DNA of 64,000 bases, from assembly GCA_032158295.1 (NCBI GenBank), contig CM063256.1:13314953-13378952 (forward strand). The letters are read 5' to 3'. This DNA comes from Pycnopodia helianthoides. Lineage: Eukaryota; Echinodermata; Asteroidea; Forcipulatida; Asteriidae. The stretch's first letter is position 1; each line of letters starts with the position of its first letter. The notes beneath the pieces were generated by a model that did not search any database, was not told the DNA's origin, and saw only the letters and a list, made by a program, of their open reading frames with translations. The position numbers and the translations under genes were made by a program. This document shows positions 1 to 13,009 of this stretch, piece after piece.

Positions 1-588
1 TCAGCCTCCATGCCTTCCTTGCATCTTGAGAGGTAACGTGACACGGGAATCAAGGAGCGGGGCCGACGGATCGGGTTGTTTTGCAGATACTAAAATGACT
101 ATGCAGAAAAGTGGGATACCAAGAGGAAGAAGAAGAAAGACAAAAAAAGAGACAAAATAAATAAAATGATAAAAACGGAGTTCGCAAATATAACTTTGGG
201 CATGTTGGGGTTTGGATGGCGAGCCGGGCGAATTTGGAAATTGTTTGTTTTGCTTTGTCGCGGTGAAATGTTTTCAACAAAAGCATATCCGTATAATGTT
301 TCAGCGTTAAATAAATACACATATATATCAATTCTTTAATTTGATAATTTCTGCATTGAATGTCGACTGTAAAAATTGCAAACAAACATCGATGACGAAA
401 CAAAAGTCAAAGCAAATATTAAACTGGGTTAATATTAAATTTTACCTAAGAAAGAAAATAAAGTCACCACCAAATACCCTACTAATAACATTTGTCTCTC
501 TGCTGGGTTGTGGTTTGTTATCTGCCAATATCGGTTTTAGTGTATGTACTTCTCTAATTTTGGTTGTTGGCGACACATTTTTTCTCTC

Positions 589-625
589 TTTTTTTTTTTT
601 TTTTTTTTTTTTTGAGGGGGGGGGG
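589..625. repeat. T-run (25) followed by G-run (10)
   Basis: Poly(T) 589-613, then GA, then poly(G) 616-625. Same composite design as 9460-9497. Confidence 0.95.
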
Positions 626-2514
626 TATTCACATTCGGTTTAACTTTAGTGTAAAGTTTCTTAATATTGTGTCACTTTTTTACCACCCTACATCCGGGAA
701 CTCCCATTTCCGTCTCTCTTTCACAAAGCATGGACAACATGAGACATATATAGAGTCAACTTCAATGCGCTTCATCGGCTCCCTGGGGCGTTATGGTTCT
801 GTTTTTCTAGCGTTTCCCTTTGGGCACGTTCCCTGTAAACCCCAGTTCTCTAGCCGTTCCATACCCTGGCACTTCTACTCTACTATTCTTCTCCACGCAT
901 TATGTTCCCTGTAATTTCTTTGCCCCGAAGAAGTTAGATGGCCATATCATGTTACTCCAGAGTGCCTCTCAACCTTCCTATCACCTTGCTATCACCGGGT
1001 ATTGTGGTGGGTTCTTCTGGCTTCACACGCCGGTCGGGATACTCGCATTGATTGGCCAAACCCTGCCGACAAAGCTCGGCGATCACCGGTCTTCCTTTGA
1101 GACACTCGATACCTCGACGGAGGAAAAAAGGGCCAATGTTTCCCTCATTCATATGTATGTGTGAAAATTGCAATATAGTTTGACATCTGAGACGGGGTAG
1201 TCAGGCCGGCCGATGGAGAACACTTAACTTGATTGATTGGGGCTTGGTGTTTCACCAGGGCTGTAGCGTGCGAGTCAGCGGTTTATGCCGCGCCAGCCCC
1301 CCTCGGTTCGGCTTCCCCGTGTGCTAGTCTTTCCCGGAGACTGCCTTTACAAAACCCAACGAGCTCAGTAATGTGATTTGCGCCTCTCGCTTGTTATACC
1401 ACCCTTAAATTACAAAATAGAGATTATTGATTAACGTACCCCGAGTGTCGGTGTTTGGTATAAGTAAAATCATTTTACAAACGCGGACTTATGTCTCTAC
1501 CACTGATACCACTATCCGGTGTTATGGCGGCGCTCCGTGGTGTCTGGAAGCTTCTCTTGCAAGGTGCGCGTGGCAAGGAAGCCCGGGCAAGGTCCCACGC
1601 TCTCCTTCCTCGCGTACGGGTACATGCTCAACCGGCGAGCTCCCAACCAAAACAATAGAAACCTGTAAAAACAGCTGCACATCTATACCCAAAGGTGTAG
1701 GAAATCTCTGTAGGAGACACCTGACAAAATGATTCCTGAACACTTCAGAAACAATTCTTGTTAAATGGCTCGGTGAGGTTCACAGAAAAAATGTTCTCGT
1801 TGTAAAGGAAACTGCGTACGAGGCGATGCTCCATTTTTTTTTTTTTGTTCTCCGTGCGTGCGCTTTACGCGACATCCCCCACGACTCGGCCGTCTCATCT
1901 TTATCATTATCACCACAATCAAACTAAATTTAATGACACACTAAGTGCAGGGCACTTAACTAATTTGATATTAATGCACCTACCAAACATCGGGGCGGGA
2001 ATCAGACAAGCGGCACCAGCTTTGTCCGTAACCTACGCCTCATGCATAGTGCATTCACTTTTTTTTTCCCCGGCCGCGGCCACAATTGACAAAATACAGT
2101 CCGGCTGCAATTCATCTTCTTCACATCGTTTCGAAATGATCCGCTTTACTCATCCGACCAAACCCCCCATTTTTCTGTTGTCCCCGATGATAATTACCGG
2201 TTATTAAGCCTTTGCAATGAAAACAATGCACGTCTTCCCCCTGTGATTACAACCCCGCGCGAGCCCGGTGACGTACAGTAATCCAGAAACGGGTAACAAA
2301 CAATCAATTTCACATACATGATCTTCTAATAACATTTCTTGCTGCGTTGCTTCTTCACCACCCTCGCCCCGGTGGAATTGTACCGAGCAAGCGAAGTGGC
2401 CGTTAAATGGAATTACTTGTAGCTAATTGTTGGTCGGTGCAGTGTTCCGGAAGAAACCCCTTTGTAGGAACACCGCCTGTCCGGGTAGACACTTGGTGGT
2501 AGAGATTTTCTACC

Positions 2515-2542
2515 AAAAAAAAAAAAAAAAAAAAAAAAAAAA
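2515..2542. repeat. Poly(A) tract (28)
   Basis: Uninterrupted A run followed by a short CA repeat. No retroelement body recognised next to it. Confidence 0.95.
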
Positions 2543-5500
2543 GCACACACACACCATAATCTTATCACCTTAGTTGAAGAATTGAAAAAGAGGGGGGAGA
2601 ATTTATTCACGTGTGATGGATAACAATGTCTACACTCCGTCAATGTCAGTGGGATTTGTGATTATCTTCGCCTGTGTGTACGTGAATGAGCGTGTGTCAC
2701 TTATTGGCGTGATAACGGCATTATATATATTTTTTTCTTTCTTTCTTTCTTTTCTTCCCTTGTCTAGTCTTTGAACGTTTGCGTCTTGTTCACAGCGTGG
2801 CATTGGAGGTGATGCTTGTTAACTTACTTAATTGATGAACTGGTATCAGTCAATGGTGTACAATGAATTCAATTTACTGGGGAGAAAAAAAGTGCACTGG
2901 GACCTGTGTAATAGGCGTGCAGTACACTTGGGGTCTGGGAGGGAGAGAGAGAGAGAGAGCGCGGGTTGACGTGCGAAAATTTGCTGATTTATTTTGTATG
3001 AAACCGGAGTACTTTCTGAGGCGGGAGAATACGTAACTTAAATTTGGCACGAATCTCGACCGAAGGAATGGTGGGACGTCGCAATGGGCACTCAAACTAC
3101 ACCCTACTATCCAAAAAATGATCGAACCTATAAATATATTGTGGTTTTTTTTTTATCAAACTCCTCAACTACTTCAATTTCAATAGCAGCGTCTCTCGTA
3201 AAGTCAATTATGATATCTCAAGGATTAATGCGTAATGAAACATATAAGAGAGCATTTCAAGCTAATATGTAAGATCTAAATTGTTGACTCAAAAAATGTA
3301 CCCCTTTTCAGTGTATTTTAGGGTTCTTTGTGACCATTTTCGAAAGTAAGATTGTCAGTTTTGATCGTTCGCCTGCGTTTCGAAAGATATATCGGACAAA
3401 AAGTTTGTTTTTTTAATTTTTATGCAAAAGCCTCTTCGCAGCATTTTTAATATGATTATGATTATTATTATTACACATGTTATTATTTTAACATTTCATT
3501 TATAATTTGGTGCGCCAATTTTATGGCAGAGGGTACAGCGCCATTTCAGCCAACGGCGAACATACATGAAGAAAACGTGCTATAATGCACTCACATCCAA
3601 TCCCATAGAAAAGATCAGTTCATGCTATTTTCATTCTCGCACGCCAAAAGTTGTCAAGGGAGGGTTCCGAGGCCATGTTGTTTTTTCGTTCTCAGTCAAA
3701 CCCGGTCATTCTTGCCAGGTCAGAGTGAGAATGGTTTTAAGCGGGGTCGAACAACTTGAACACAGTCCTACTGGAAACAAATACAAATTGATCAGGTTGA
3801 AAGATACTTTCCCAGAACGAGCTCACGAGTAAACAGTAAAATATGATTAATAAAAAGGCATAATAGAGCTTGCACTTTGATTATGTATTTTGTTATTGAC
3901 AAGGGGTCACAATGTAATTACCAACATCTCTGGCACTTGACTACGCAAGAAATAAAACAAATTCCAGTTTGAGTCCAGGTGCGAATTTATTGCTCCATCA
4001 CGACTTATAACGGCAAGATGTGAACACTTTACTATTGTACAGAACTCCAATTTGTTTCAAGCTAAAAAAGGGAATTTTTGTCCAAACAATTCCAGGTTCA
4101 TTTAGTCGTCTTCGTATTATTTAAAAACCGACAAATTTCAGGTTAAAGTCTTGGGATGCCGCGCTAGAGTTTGTAATGAAAACAGATTACGCGCTGTTTG
4201 AGTTTTGAAACGCACTTTCTAACCTATTACTCGACGTATTATTTTGTGAAATGAAAGATGCGTTGGCTAATAGGAGCTAAAACAAGAATAGGACTTTGGT
4301 GGTGATGGAAGAATAGGTCTTATCAACGTGGAAGGAACAACTTGAACATCCACTGTTGGAGTTATACAAGTTGTATCGTTTTGTACCATGATGGGCAACT
4401 GTAACCTTAGCCGCACTCGTCATTTTCATTAAAAGTAACTACACAATAATGACAAACAGGAGGTATCAAAACGCGATATTAAAAAAATCGGTCTCTCTTA
4501 AAATAAGGAGAGAGAGAGAAAAAAAACCCTACCGGGTTCTTTGAGTCTTCTAAATTAACGCCTACAGCTTTTTGGGTATTTTGGGTAATAACTTATAAGA
4601 TAATCATGCTGACGGGGAGGCTTAAACACAAAGAAAAAAAGGGGGCCCCGTTTCCTCATTTGACCTCGGCCTAAACAATGAGAACCGCAATTCAAACTGG
4701 GTTTACATTCGGGTAATGAGGGGAGGGCTGGACGAGAGTTGGGTCTTTTCTCTTCTCCCTCGGAGAGACCACAAGTCAAGGTGGTGTTTTGTTGTACGGC
4801 GGATGATAGTAAGAAAGATCAGTAACCGACGGATCGGCCATATTTGTGCGAGTAACCATTGGATGTACATCTCGTAAAAAAAACTGCGCCTTCAAAAATA
4901 TACGACCCGGTTTTAAGTCGAGCTGGTCATGCTGGCTTCTATTTGGCATACTTGGTGTTGCTGACGATATAGACGGTCCTATACCCGTGCCTGTTCGTCG
5001 CGTTTTAACTTCTCTGTTTTTCATTTGGAAAGAACAACAAAATGGTAAGTCATCGTTCCTTATCACAGTTTCATGTTGTTAATTTAGGTTTTATGCTCGC
5101 ATTTGAGGCATTTTGCCTTTCTATACTTACGGGATACATAAATGAAAAAGTCGCCGGTGCATTTTTCTGTTGGTTTATGTCTTCTCCTTGCTCCTTCCGT
5201 TTTCTTCCGGCGTTCAGCGAAGTCATTTTACAGTTCTCGTCTTGCATGAAAGGGTTTTCTTTCATTTCAGTTCGTATAATTGAAATCATTGTTATGTGTT
5301 CTGAAAGTAACAATAGTTACTTTACACAACGTTGTACATGTTTAATTTAAAAAGCATATTTTGCAATCAACAAATATCAGTTTAAAACTTAAACATCGTG
5401 TGAATTCGGGTGAATGTGAAGATGGTAGACAGTAATTTTCCTTGTGAAAAAGTCGGTGTTGGAAAAACAAATCCTGATTTTCAGAAAAGATTGGATCTGT

Positions 5501-7135
5501 TTGTCATGGCTTAGAGTTGAATGATAATGTTCATTATGTGTAGTTGCTGCAAAAGTGACAATTTCTTCCTGTCTTAAACTTAGAGTCAGACCAAAGAAAT
5601 CTTTAATGTCTTTCGCACCAGTGCATTCCTATTCAATCAATCCGTGTACCAAACTGATGGCAATTTCAATTTTGTAAAATATGAGTCCCTTTTTTTATTT
5701 GTTTAACCGTAAAGAGTATTTTTGCAGTACCCATTTTCAAGACATAAACTACCAACATATATGCTGGTCACTCGTGTCAAGCATAAATAGGGATAAGATA
5801 GTCAGGTGTGCCACATAACAGGTTGGGATGGTACCTCGTATCTTACGCCTAGAATGTGATAATTTAACAGCATCATATCACAACTTGTCGCGCTGGACCC
5901 GGCACCGTCAGAACAACACACCGTGTAACCACATGCATATATCATACCTCGACTTTTAAATACCGCCATAGAACTCGAGAATTCCGTTTAACACTATCGT
6001 AGGACGTGAAAGCATCATGTTTGGAAGACAAAATTTACCCCGGAGCAAACTGCTAACTTGGCCCTGGGTGCTTGCCCCCCATCAGTCATATTGTTTGTGT
6101 ACAGAACGCTCAGAATTACAAGTGCTAGTGTTTGTGTCCACAGCACAGCGCGACTATTAAGCACTTCTCAGCCAGCGCGGGGTTGATGAAGCGGCCGTGC
6201 GCTGGTGAAGTCCCGGGGAGCAAGTGGCGAGGAGACGGTATAGCCGGCGGTCAATCACGCTGAAGAAGAGTGTTAATATCCGTGAGCTCTCTTCTCACCT
6301 ATGGAGCGTTCCTCGCTATTTATATTTACACTTGGAGTCCACACCTAGGATGCATTCTGAATAAAATTCTTACTTTCCATTATAAGAGATTTTTTTTATG
6401 GAAAGGTCAATCTCTGATGAGTTGCTTAGCCATGGAAAGGGGCATGTTCAGTCTTACTCTTGGTGGGTTTTATAGCGAACTTCATACACTCGCCTGTTTA
6501 TAATATCAAAGCAAACAATTTTGGTTTCACTTTGCAGAGAATTAGAGCTCCTGTGCCAACAACAGTTAAATTTGCACTTGTATTAACAGTCCAGTGACGT
6601 TGTTCTTAGCTACTCTCGGTTCAAACATACATGAATTTATTCACAAGCGTCCCAACTGAAGAAAATGCTCTTGTTTTGAAATGCGAAAAACAACCGTCGT
6701 GGTTACGGAATACAGAATACAAGGAAAATTTATGAAATCATATTTTTTCAACAATAATATTGTCATATAATTGTTTTTTTTTATCAGGAATGACATTGTG
6801 TCCGATTTGATTATTTTTGTTTACTGTTGTATGGCACAACACAAATCAAATCCAAGTTAATTTCTGTTTTGTTTATACGTCATTATAAGCTTGACTGATA
6901 CCACTCACTTATAAATGTTTAATTTCAATAAAGTGACTGAACAAAATTGTGCAAAAACAGATGTTGCCCGCAAGGGGGGGGGGTGAAAAAACGCAGACAA
7001 AAGGCAGTGATAAATCATAATAAGCAATTGTGTTTTCTTCGTTATGAATGATTCGTTAATATTTTGAGGTACTATTTATAAAACTTGATTTCTTCTTTCC
7101 CCTCTGGATGAAAATAAATAAGTAATAAATCTTAC

Positions 7136-7519
7136 TTAAAGGAACATTACAGAATTGTTTTTTGCTAACAAAACAGTTGCTGGCAGTGTAAGCACTTTAT
7201 GTAATCCACCATATGCATAAACTGACAAACCTGTAGAAGTTTGAGATCGATCGGCCATCTGGGTCACGAGAAAATAGTGAAAAACCGATTATACATTTGC
7301 ATGAAATCATATAGGTTCAACAAACGAATAAAACGCTCACTGAGCGATAAACTCCAATCGGAAAATTAGTTTATTCATTTCTCATCAAATATGGCATTTC
7401 AGACAGAAATATTTCAAGGGATGTTTTCTACTATCATCATCATTAGACCGTGTAAGTTTTATGTAAATCTGTGATCAAAAGTATATTTTACAATTACCAA
7501 TTCTGTAATGTTCCTTTAA
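7136..7519. mobile_element. Complete non-autonomous TTAA-flanked MITE (Kolobok-like or other TTAA-class)
   Basis: Seen: perfect 18-bp terminal inverted repeats, AGGAACATTACAGAATTG at 7140-7157 and its exact complement at 7498-7515, each flanked by TTAA (7136-7139 and 7516-7519). The 376-bp interior is AT-rich, has no transposase frame, and carries small inner inverted repeats such as CGCTCACTGAGCG. Known: TTAA target duplications are typical of Kolobok and piggyBac transposons; ends starting AGG rather than CC fit Kolobok better. Inferred: a recently inserted, non-autonomous element, because the termini are still identical. Confidence 0.9.
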
Positions 7520-8213
7520 AATACTACAGAATTGGAATAAACGCATTCTCATGTGGAGACATATTATATGCACCATCCCTTAGCGATACGTTTCCTAAAA
7601 ACTCGAAGATCGGAACATGACTCCAATCACCCCCTTTCTGCGTAATTGATTTGCTTCATCAAAACTGGAAGATCGGCACATGATAAAACAAAATATATAA
7701 AAAAAATCGTCTCATTGTGACGTGGTTTTAAAAGTAGATGATTGGAATGAATAATTCTCTTATCGACCCAATGTTGCACGATCCCTTTATGTTGTTAGAT
7801 GGAAACTAGCGGATCGGAATGAATTGATTTGTTCCGTTAAAAAAAAAAAAAAAACCAATGATGTGCCGGCCCTTAAAAGATGTAATCTTATACCCAAATA
7901 CATAATTCATAATTTCACAACGATAATTTGAGGGTGCGTAGGGTGTGGGGGGCCTTCTATGGCATCTCTACAAAGGAGAGTGGCTCCTCAGTTACATGAA
8001 CTGGAGCTCCCCGGCCAACCAAGACAAAACGGAGATCCTTCCTGCGCCTGCCTCGAAATTATAAGATGTAATTTATCGGTGTAATATTTCATCAATGAGG
8101 GCGCTCTTCAACATATTAAGTGGCCGTATTGGTATTGAGTTTTTAATCACTTGTTAAATCGACGAGGCAAAAATAAGTCTAGATGTTTGTTTTTGTAGTG
8201 AGGGGGTTTGTTT

Positions 8214-8280
8214 TTGTTTTTTTGTTTGTTGGTTTGTTTGTTGGTTTGTTTGTTGGTTTGTTTGTTGGTTTGTTTGTTTT
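8214..8280. repeat. TTTG/TTGG microsatellite
   Basis: Alternating TTTGTTTGTTGG units, about 12 bp, repeated roughly five times. Confidence 0.95.
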
Positions 8281-9459
8281 TTTATGGACTGTTCCGGAGG
8301 AGATTTTAGATGTTGAACATAATCACACACTTTTGAGACGATATCTACGGCAGATCTGCGGTGGTGGAATCGGGGTTTCCGTTCGTTTTGTTCCTCTTTT
8401 GAAGGGCGATCAATTTTGAAGGAAATTGCATCTGCATTATCAACATTTCAGTCTCTCCCTAAAAACATACAAGTCTGCTTTATGAAAATGTGCGTAATAC
8501 TTTGAAATACAGTACAGTTATATCCCCTTGTTTTATAATCATGGGTTTTTGTTAATGTCAAAACTCTACCCACCCCCCCCCCCCCTTTCCAAGTCGTTCG
8601 AGTAAATTTAAGATTACACCAATTTTCAAATTCTCTAAACAAGAGCACACAAAATGGTATGAATATCAAAGTAAAAACTACGTTTCTTGATTTAGGTGTT
8701 ATGCACCCTTCAAATCAAATACACATCAGAAAGGGTGACAAAAAGACATGTGGACAAATTTTGAGTTTTCATGATTTCATTATTTTATTTTGTTTTCAAA
8801 TTTCTCTCCGTGGTTTAGAACAATTAACATTCACCTTCTTTCGTTTTTACCTCCCCCTCTCTCTCAACACTTCTTAGTATTTGTAAGACACGCCGTGACA
8901 TCTCAGTCAAAGTTTGTAATGCAAGAGTATTGGGTCTTTTTTACTGGCCTATTTAACATCGGTACCCAGCAATGCCATTTAAAGGGGGGAAAGGAGGTTA
9001 GGAAAAAAATAATAATAACAAAGAGCCGGTAATGACCTTATAGCTATTGTTAATTTACAACCAGAGAATGGATGCCTTGAAGAGCCAAAAGAAACGAAGA
9101 ACATTGAGTCCCGAATTGTGATTTACATGAAGAAAAGGTTGCGGAGAAAAGACGATTATTGGTCATTGAGCCCGACAGAAAGACCATGGCTTTGTCCAAT
9201 GGATTTTTTTCCCTCTCCCCCCCCCCCTCTCCCTCTCTCTCTCTCACTCTCTCTCCCTCTTTACTGGGCCCCATTTTTAGGTCAGTCCGTTCACGGGGAC
9301 TGATGGTGGTGGTAAGGACAGCTTACGGCGGTTTCTCCGCTGTTTCGCCCTAGATTTCACTAAGCCGATTATCAAGAGTTGGGCTGTGACCGCGTGTGAA
9401 CTTCCATCCACTCATTATGCATGGCAGATTATTTCTGTCTTTCTTTTTCATTTTTTTCA

Positions 9460-9497
9460 TTTTTTTTTTTTTTTTTTTTTTGTGGAGGGGGGGGGGG
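9460..9497. repeat. T-run (22) followed by G-run (11)
   Basis: Poly(T) 9460-9481, GTGGA linker, poly(G) 9487-9497. Confidence 0.95.
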
Positions 9498-11574
9498 AGT
9501 GAAAAAAAAAATGAGATTAATTTTTCCGCTTCTGTATTTAGGTTGATATCGCGAGTGAGCATTTTTGAATATGAAGTGTTGATCTTCGTGTTTTGTAGTA
9601 GCCGAAACCACTGGGTTAATGACCACTGAGGTTGTTTGACCGAATTATTAAGTTCGAGCTGCTCATGATGACGGCATGGTGGTACACATCGTAGTTTTCA
9701 ATCAGTGTTGTTGTTTTTTTGTTTTGTTTTGTTTTTGTTGGGGGGTTGCTTTTGTGTTGACTTCTCAATTACATGTTTACAAGTTGACAGGGAAACGTCT
9801 TTATTTATTTCCCCTTTTTTTGCTGATTAGTAGACGACCAGGCACATACATTTTTAACATCACAGTTGGTTTATATTGGTGAGCTATAGGAGACAAACAA
9901 TTCTGAACAAATATGTGACATTTGAAATGCTGCGCTTATTTTGATCAAGAATTTAAGTCAATAAAAGTCAGCATTCTCTCTTAGCAAGGACAGTGGAGGG
10001 GTACATCAATTTATAAAAAACACGGGGTTTTTTAAAGATGGGGGGGGGACAAAAAAATATAAATTCTCATGTGATTCTCCTAGATCTGTGAAATTAAAAC
10101 ACTTCGCTATTTCACCTTACACTCAAATAATTGTACATGTAATTCTACAAATAAGAAATGGCGAGTTCATTTTCTAAAACTGATAAAAAAAAATAACACT
10201 TTCAAACACTTTCCTTGTACAATTAGATATGTCCCAATCCTTCACCCCCCAAAAAACAATTCGACTACCCTGACTCTCTTGCATAAAACATGAGTTAAAA
10301 CTGGAAATCCCCAGGTCTGCCGTAAACCTCGAATCATGTGCCGAGTAGCTGCCACAACCATCCATAGGTCAAACTGACCCGGGAGTAAGGTCAGATGAAC
10401 CTCAGTCCTAGGTCCATTTTTTAATGAGCTGCTAAAGCAGAAAATAATTATTGCTTAACGAGTTTCTTCTCAGCAAAAAAATTAGCAGGATACAAGGTGA
10501 AAGATGGTACATGTGACATGGTAGTTTGGCTGGTTACCTTTATGCTGGTTAGCACAAATGTTGTTGTGCTTAGCTTCTTTTTGTGCTTAAAACAGTTCTA
10601 TGAAAATAGGCCCCGGTCAGAATCTCTGGCTAAAAAAACCACAACCTCGGATTCCGGTTCAATATTTGAGCTATGGTGAGATTATGGGACACGTTGTGGG
10701 ATGAATACAACCATGTAATAAATCCAAATTAGGATTATAGTCTGGGCAAGGACGTGGCTCCCGCCTCGTCCCGGTACACTAACGCTGACGGTTTTAAACC
10801 ACAGACACTCCTCCGAAGGCTCATTGACTGCCGGGTTCTGTACACGGCTCATAATAATGCATAATATTCCGAGACGCGGCTCTCTCTAGCTGGGGATCTG
10901 AGCTGAGCAGACAAACGGACGAGGCGAGGCGAGCCGGATGACGTGCCGCGCACGGGGAGTATTTAGTCCACGGCACGCTTACATGATTGATCTTGCCGTG
11001 ATGATCAACCCGATGCATTGGGAATCCGGAACGGATTGCAATTGATAACCATTGAAACAAACTTTTTTATTTCTCACTCTATTTTTTTTTTTTCTTCTTC
11101 TTTTTTATCAAGTCTGGTGGATGCTTGGTTAAAAAATATCTGGCGTAACTATCATAATTAATCGACGAAAAAAAAGGTATAAATTAATCATGTTAACATT
11201 AAACCTGTCACCCGTCATGCAGTAAAAACGTAGTTATCCAAATGACTACCAGGTGAATACACCAAGCGCTATGTAGAATGATGCATTAATATTTCCACAG
11301 TACTCTTGTTATTAGGCCTATGTTTGTCTTAATGGGGAAAAAATAATAACCAAATTAAAGCAGGACCAACGACGTTCAAAATAAATGCACGCCTCCGAAT
11401 ATATTTTCCCTTGCTACAACCGATATAAGCAGCGGCAATTGGAGGTGACTTTTAATGCTATTTTCTGGACTTTGGGAGTATTTCAGACTGATATATTTAT
11501 CTGAAGGACTCGTACTGGCTTGAATTCTTAATAAAAAGAATTGTATTTTTTGTTGAACAAAGAAAATTAGACGA

Positions 11575-11650
11575 GAGCTATATTTGAACCTGCATGCGAT
11601 CTCTGAAGTAACATGACGGCACTCTACCGACTGAGCCTATCTAGCCCGAA
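11575..11650 (-). mobile_element. tRNA-derived SINE head or tRNA pseudogene
   Basis: On the minus strand TAGGCTCAGTCGGTAGAGTG resembles a Pol III A box and D-arm with one extra base, and GGTTCAAATA about 35 bases later resembles a B box. A partial acceptor-stem pairing exists between GGGCTAG and TAGCTC. The anticodon and T arms do not fold properly, so it is not a functional tRNA. A SINE head fits best. Confidence 0.55.
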
Positions 11651-11784
11651 TGCTGTCGGTCTCCCTATTTTGTCAAAAGATCTCTGTTCGGGATGCCAGT
11701 CTGCAGCCAATAAACCCGGAACTGCCGTATAACCAGGGATCACACCCAAGTTTACGATGCATACTCATTCGACTCAAGTGTTAG

Positions 11785-12012
11785 TTCAGTTTAAAACAAA
11801 ATCGTCTCTGCGACTCTGTAACTGGTACTAAAGATACTGTCGTTTCGTTGTCACAATTTGTCCTTGTTCACGTTTGGGCCTCAATACCCCCCTCTAACGA
11901 ACATCTCTGGCTCAGAAAACTGTTTTATAACACTGGTCCTAAATTATGGAACTCACTTCCTGCTTCTCTATCGGAAGCAAGAGCAATACATTCCTTTAAA
12001 ACCAAGCTATAA
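11785..12012 (+). mobile_element. 5'-truncated LINE: C-terminus of ORF2 (reverse-transcriptase polyprotein)
   Basis: Seen: 75 codons open from after a stop at 11782 to TAA at 12010-12012. The end reads LFYNTGPKLWNSLP, then ASLSEARAIHSFKTKL and stop. Known: the block GPKLWNSLP followed about 15 residues later by FK.KL close to the stop is the characteristic C-terminal tail of ORF2 in CR1/L2/Jockey-type non-LTR retrotransposons, downstream of the reverse transcriptase domain. Inferred: only the last part of ORF2 plus 3' UTR inserted, a usual outcome of incomplete target-primed reverse transcription. The RT and endonuclease domains are absent, so it is inactive. The 3' limit is unclear, perhaps about 12200 or beyond. 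Confidence 0.85.
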
Positions 12013-12712
12013 GGCATACCATTATTAACAAGTGCAAGTAGTTTCCTGTAACATTTTCTGAAGTATGTGTCTGCTTAAATCTGCCAGGAATTTAAAAGCA
12101 GTGTCTCAACTGTCATTATGATCGTGCTCTCTGTCTGTTGCATCTTTACTTCCTAATCATAAGTGCGTCTCACTATGACTTCAACTTGCTGAATTTGTTT
12201 GTGATGGCTCTGTTTTTGTGTTTTGTGTTAACTGTATTTTCGCGTTTGATTACGTCTCATCCCTTGAATCTACAGAACTGTAAACCATTTTCTATTGTGT
12301 ATATGAATATTGTGTTCTCTGTGCTTCAAAACTTAAATTGGGTACGGATAAACGAGCGCTTAAACCACGTACAATGCAAAAACAAGAGAGGCTTGCACAC
12401 GACATGCATCGCTTGGTTGCAAACCACCTCCACATAGTTGCAGCCATGTTGTTCTCGGTCACTTTTCTCCTTTGCAATATATTCTCAACGTAATTTACCG
12501 TTAATAATTTGTTTTATTCAACCACTCCAACTTTTGATCTGAAAAATAAAGTGAATAAAATTAATTGAAAACAAAATGTTGCAAGCATACGCACCGATTC
12601 ATGTTCGTCACAAAATGATTGAAAACACAATATCAGGCTAATGATACGTTTTGGAAAGGAAACCAATGATTTCCAGAGCTTCCGTATGGCTTCGTCGCAG
12701 AAATTGTACGTA

Positions 12713-13009
12713 TTAAAGGCAAAGTATACCTTTGGTTTTTGGGATCGTTTGATTGTTGTAACCCTATAAAAACGTAGATATATTCAATAAAACTAACATG
12801 TGAAAATTTCATTTCAAAGGTGGTCGCGTTTTTGAAATATCGCCATAATCCGCAGCGAATAATATGTCCACGTATAAAGAATAGGGCCTAATCCCTAAAA
12901 GGAATATCCTCATTATTTTGAATTGAAATATTTCTCAAAATGCTTTATACTATCGAAAGTTGATGTACTTCTGACCAAGTCAGTTTTTCTTGCCATTCAT
13001 TTTTAGAGT
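12713..13009 (+). mobile_element. TTAA-type MITE family A, copy 1 (internal deletion)
   Basis: Starts TTAA AGGCAAAGTATACC and matches, along almost its whole length, the reverse complement of 63242-63582. Shared landmarks are GGTATACTTT at one end, AATAAAACTAAC, TTTTTGAAATATCGCCA, AATTGAAATATTT, and GCTTTATACTATCGAAAGTT near the other end. Compared with the 63 kb copy it lacks roughly 55 bp in the middle, including a perfect hairpin. Its right terminus fades after TTTTTAGAGT, so the second TTAA is not preserved. No coding capacity. Confidence 0.85.

Larger units (their letters stand above)
1..7135. other. Upstream non-coding region, no gene seen
   Basis: No frame resembles a known protein. 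The open frames are short and mostly overlap homopolymers. Base composition rises in G+C and CpG at about 940-1340 and 1500-1640, which might mark an unrecognised promoter or regulatory island. Repeats: T-run then G-run at 589-625, poly(A) at 2515-2542, a short GA-tract at about 2945. A candidate donor after an open frame (ATG|GTAAGT at 5043) was considered and not accepted. Confidence 0.5.
7520..11574. other. Upstream non-coding region, no gene seen
   Basis: AT-rich sequence with a TTTG/TTGG microsatellite at 8214-8280, a C-run at 8573-8585, a C/CT tract at 9222-9262 and a T-run followed by a G-run at 9460-9497. Open frames are short and unrecognised. Confidence 0.5.

Noticed and set aside
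2701..2760. Retroelement tail (TTTC repeats)
   Set aside because: No element body could be recognised beside it.
4846..5043. Open frame ending at a strong donor ATG|GTAAGT
   Set aside because: The protein resembles nothing known, its phase does not fit AP-2 exon 2, and no acceptor or second exon supports it.
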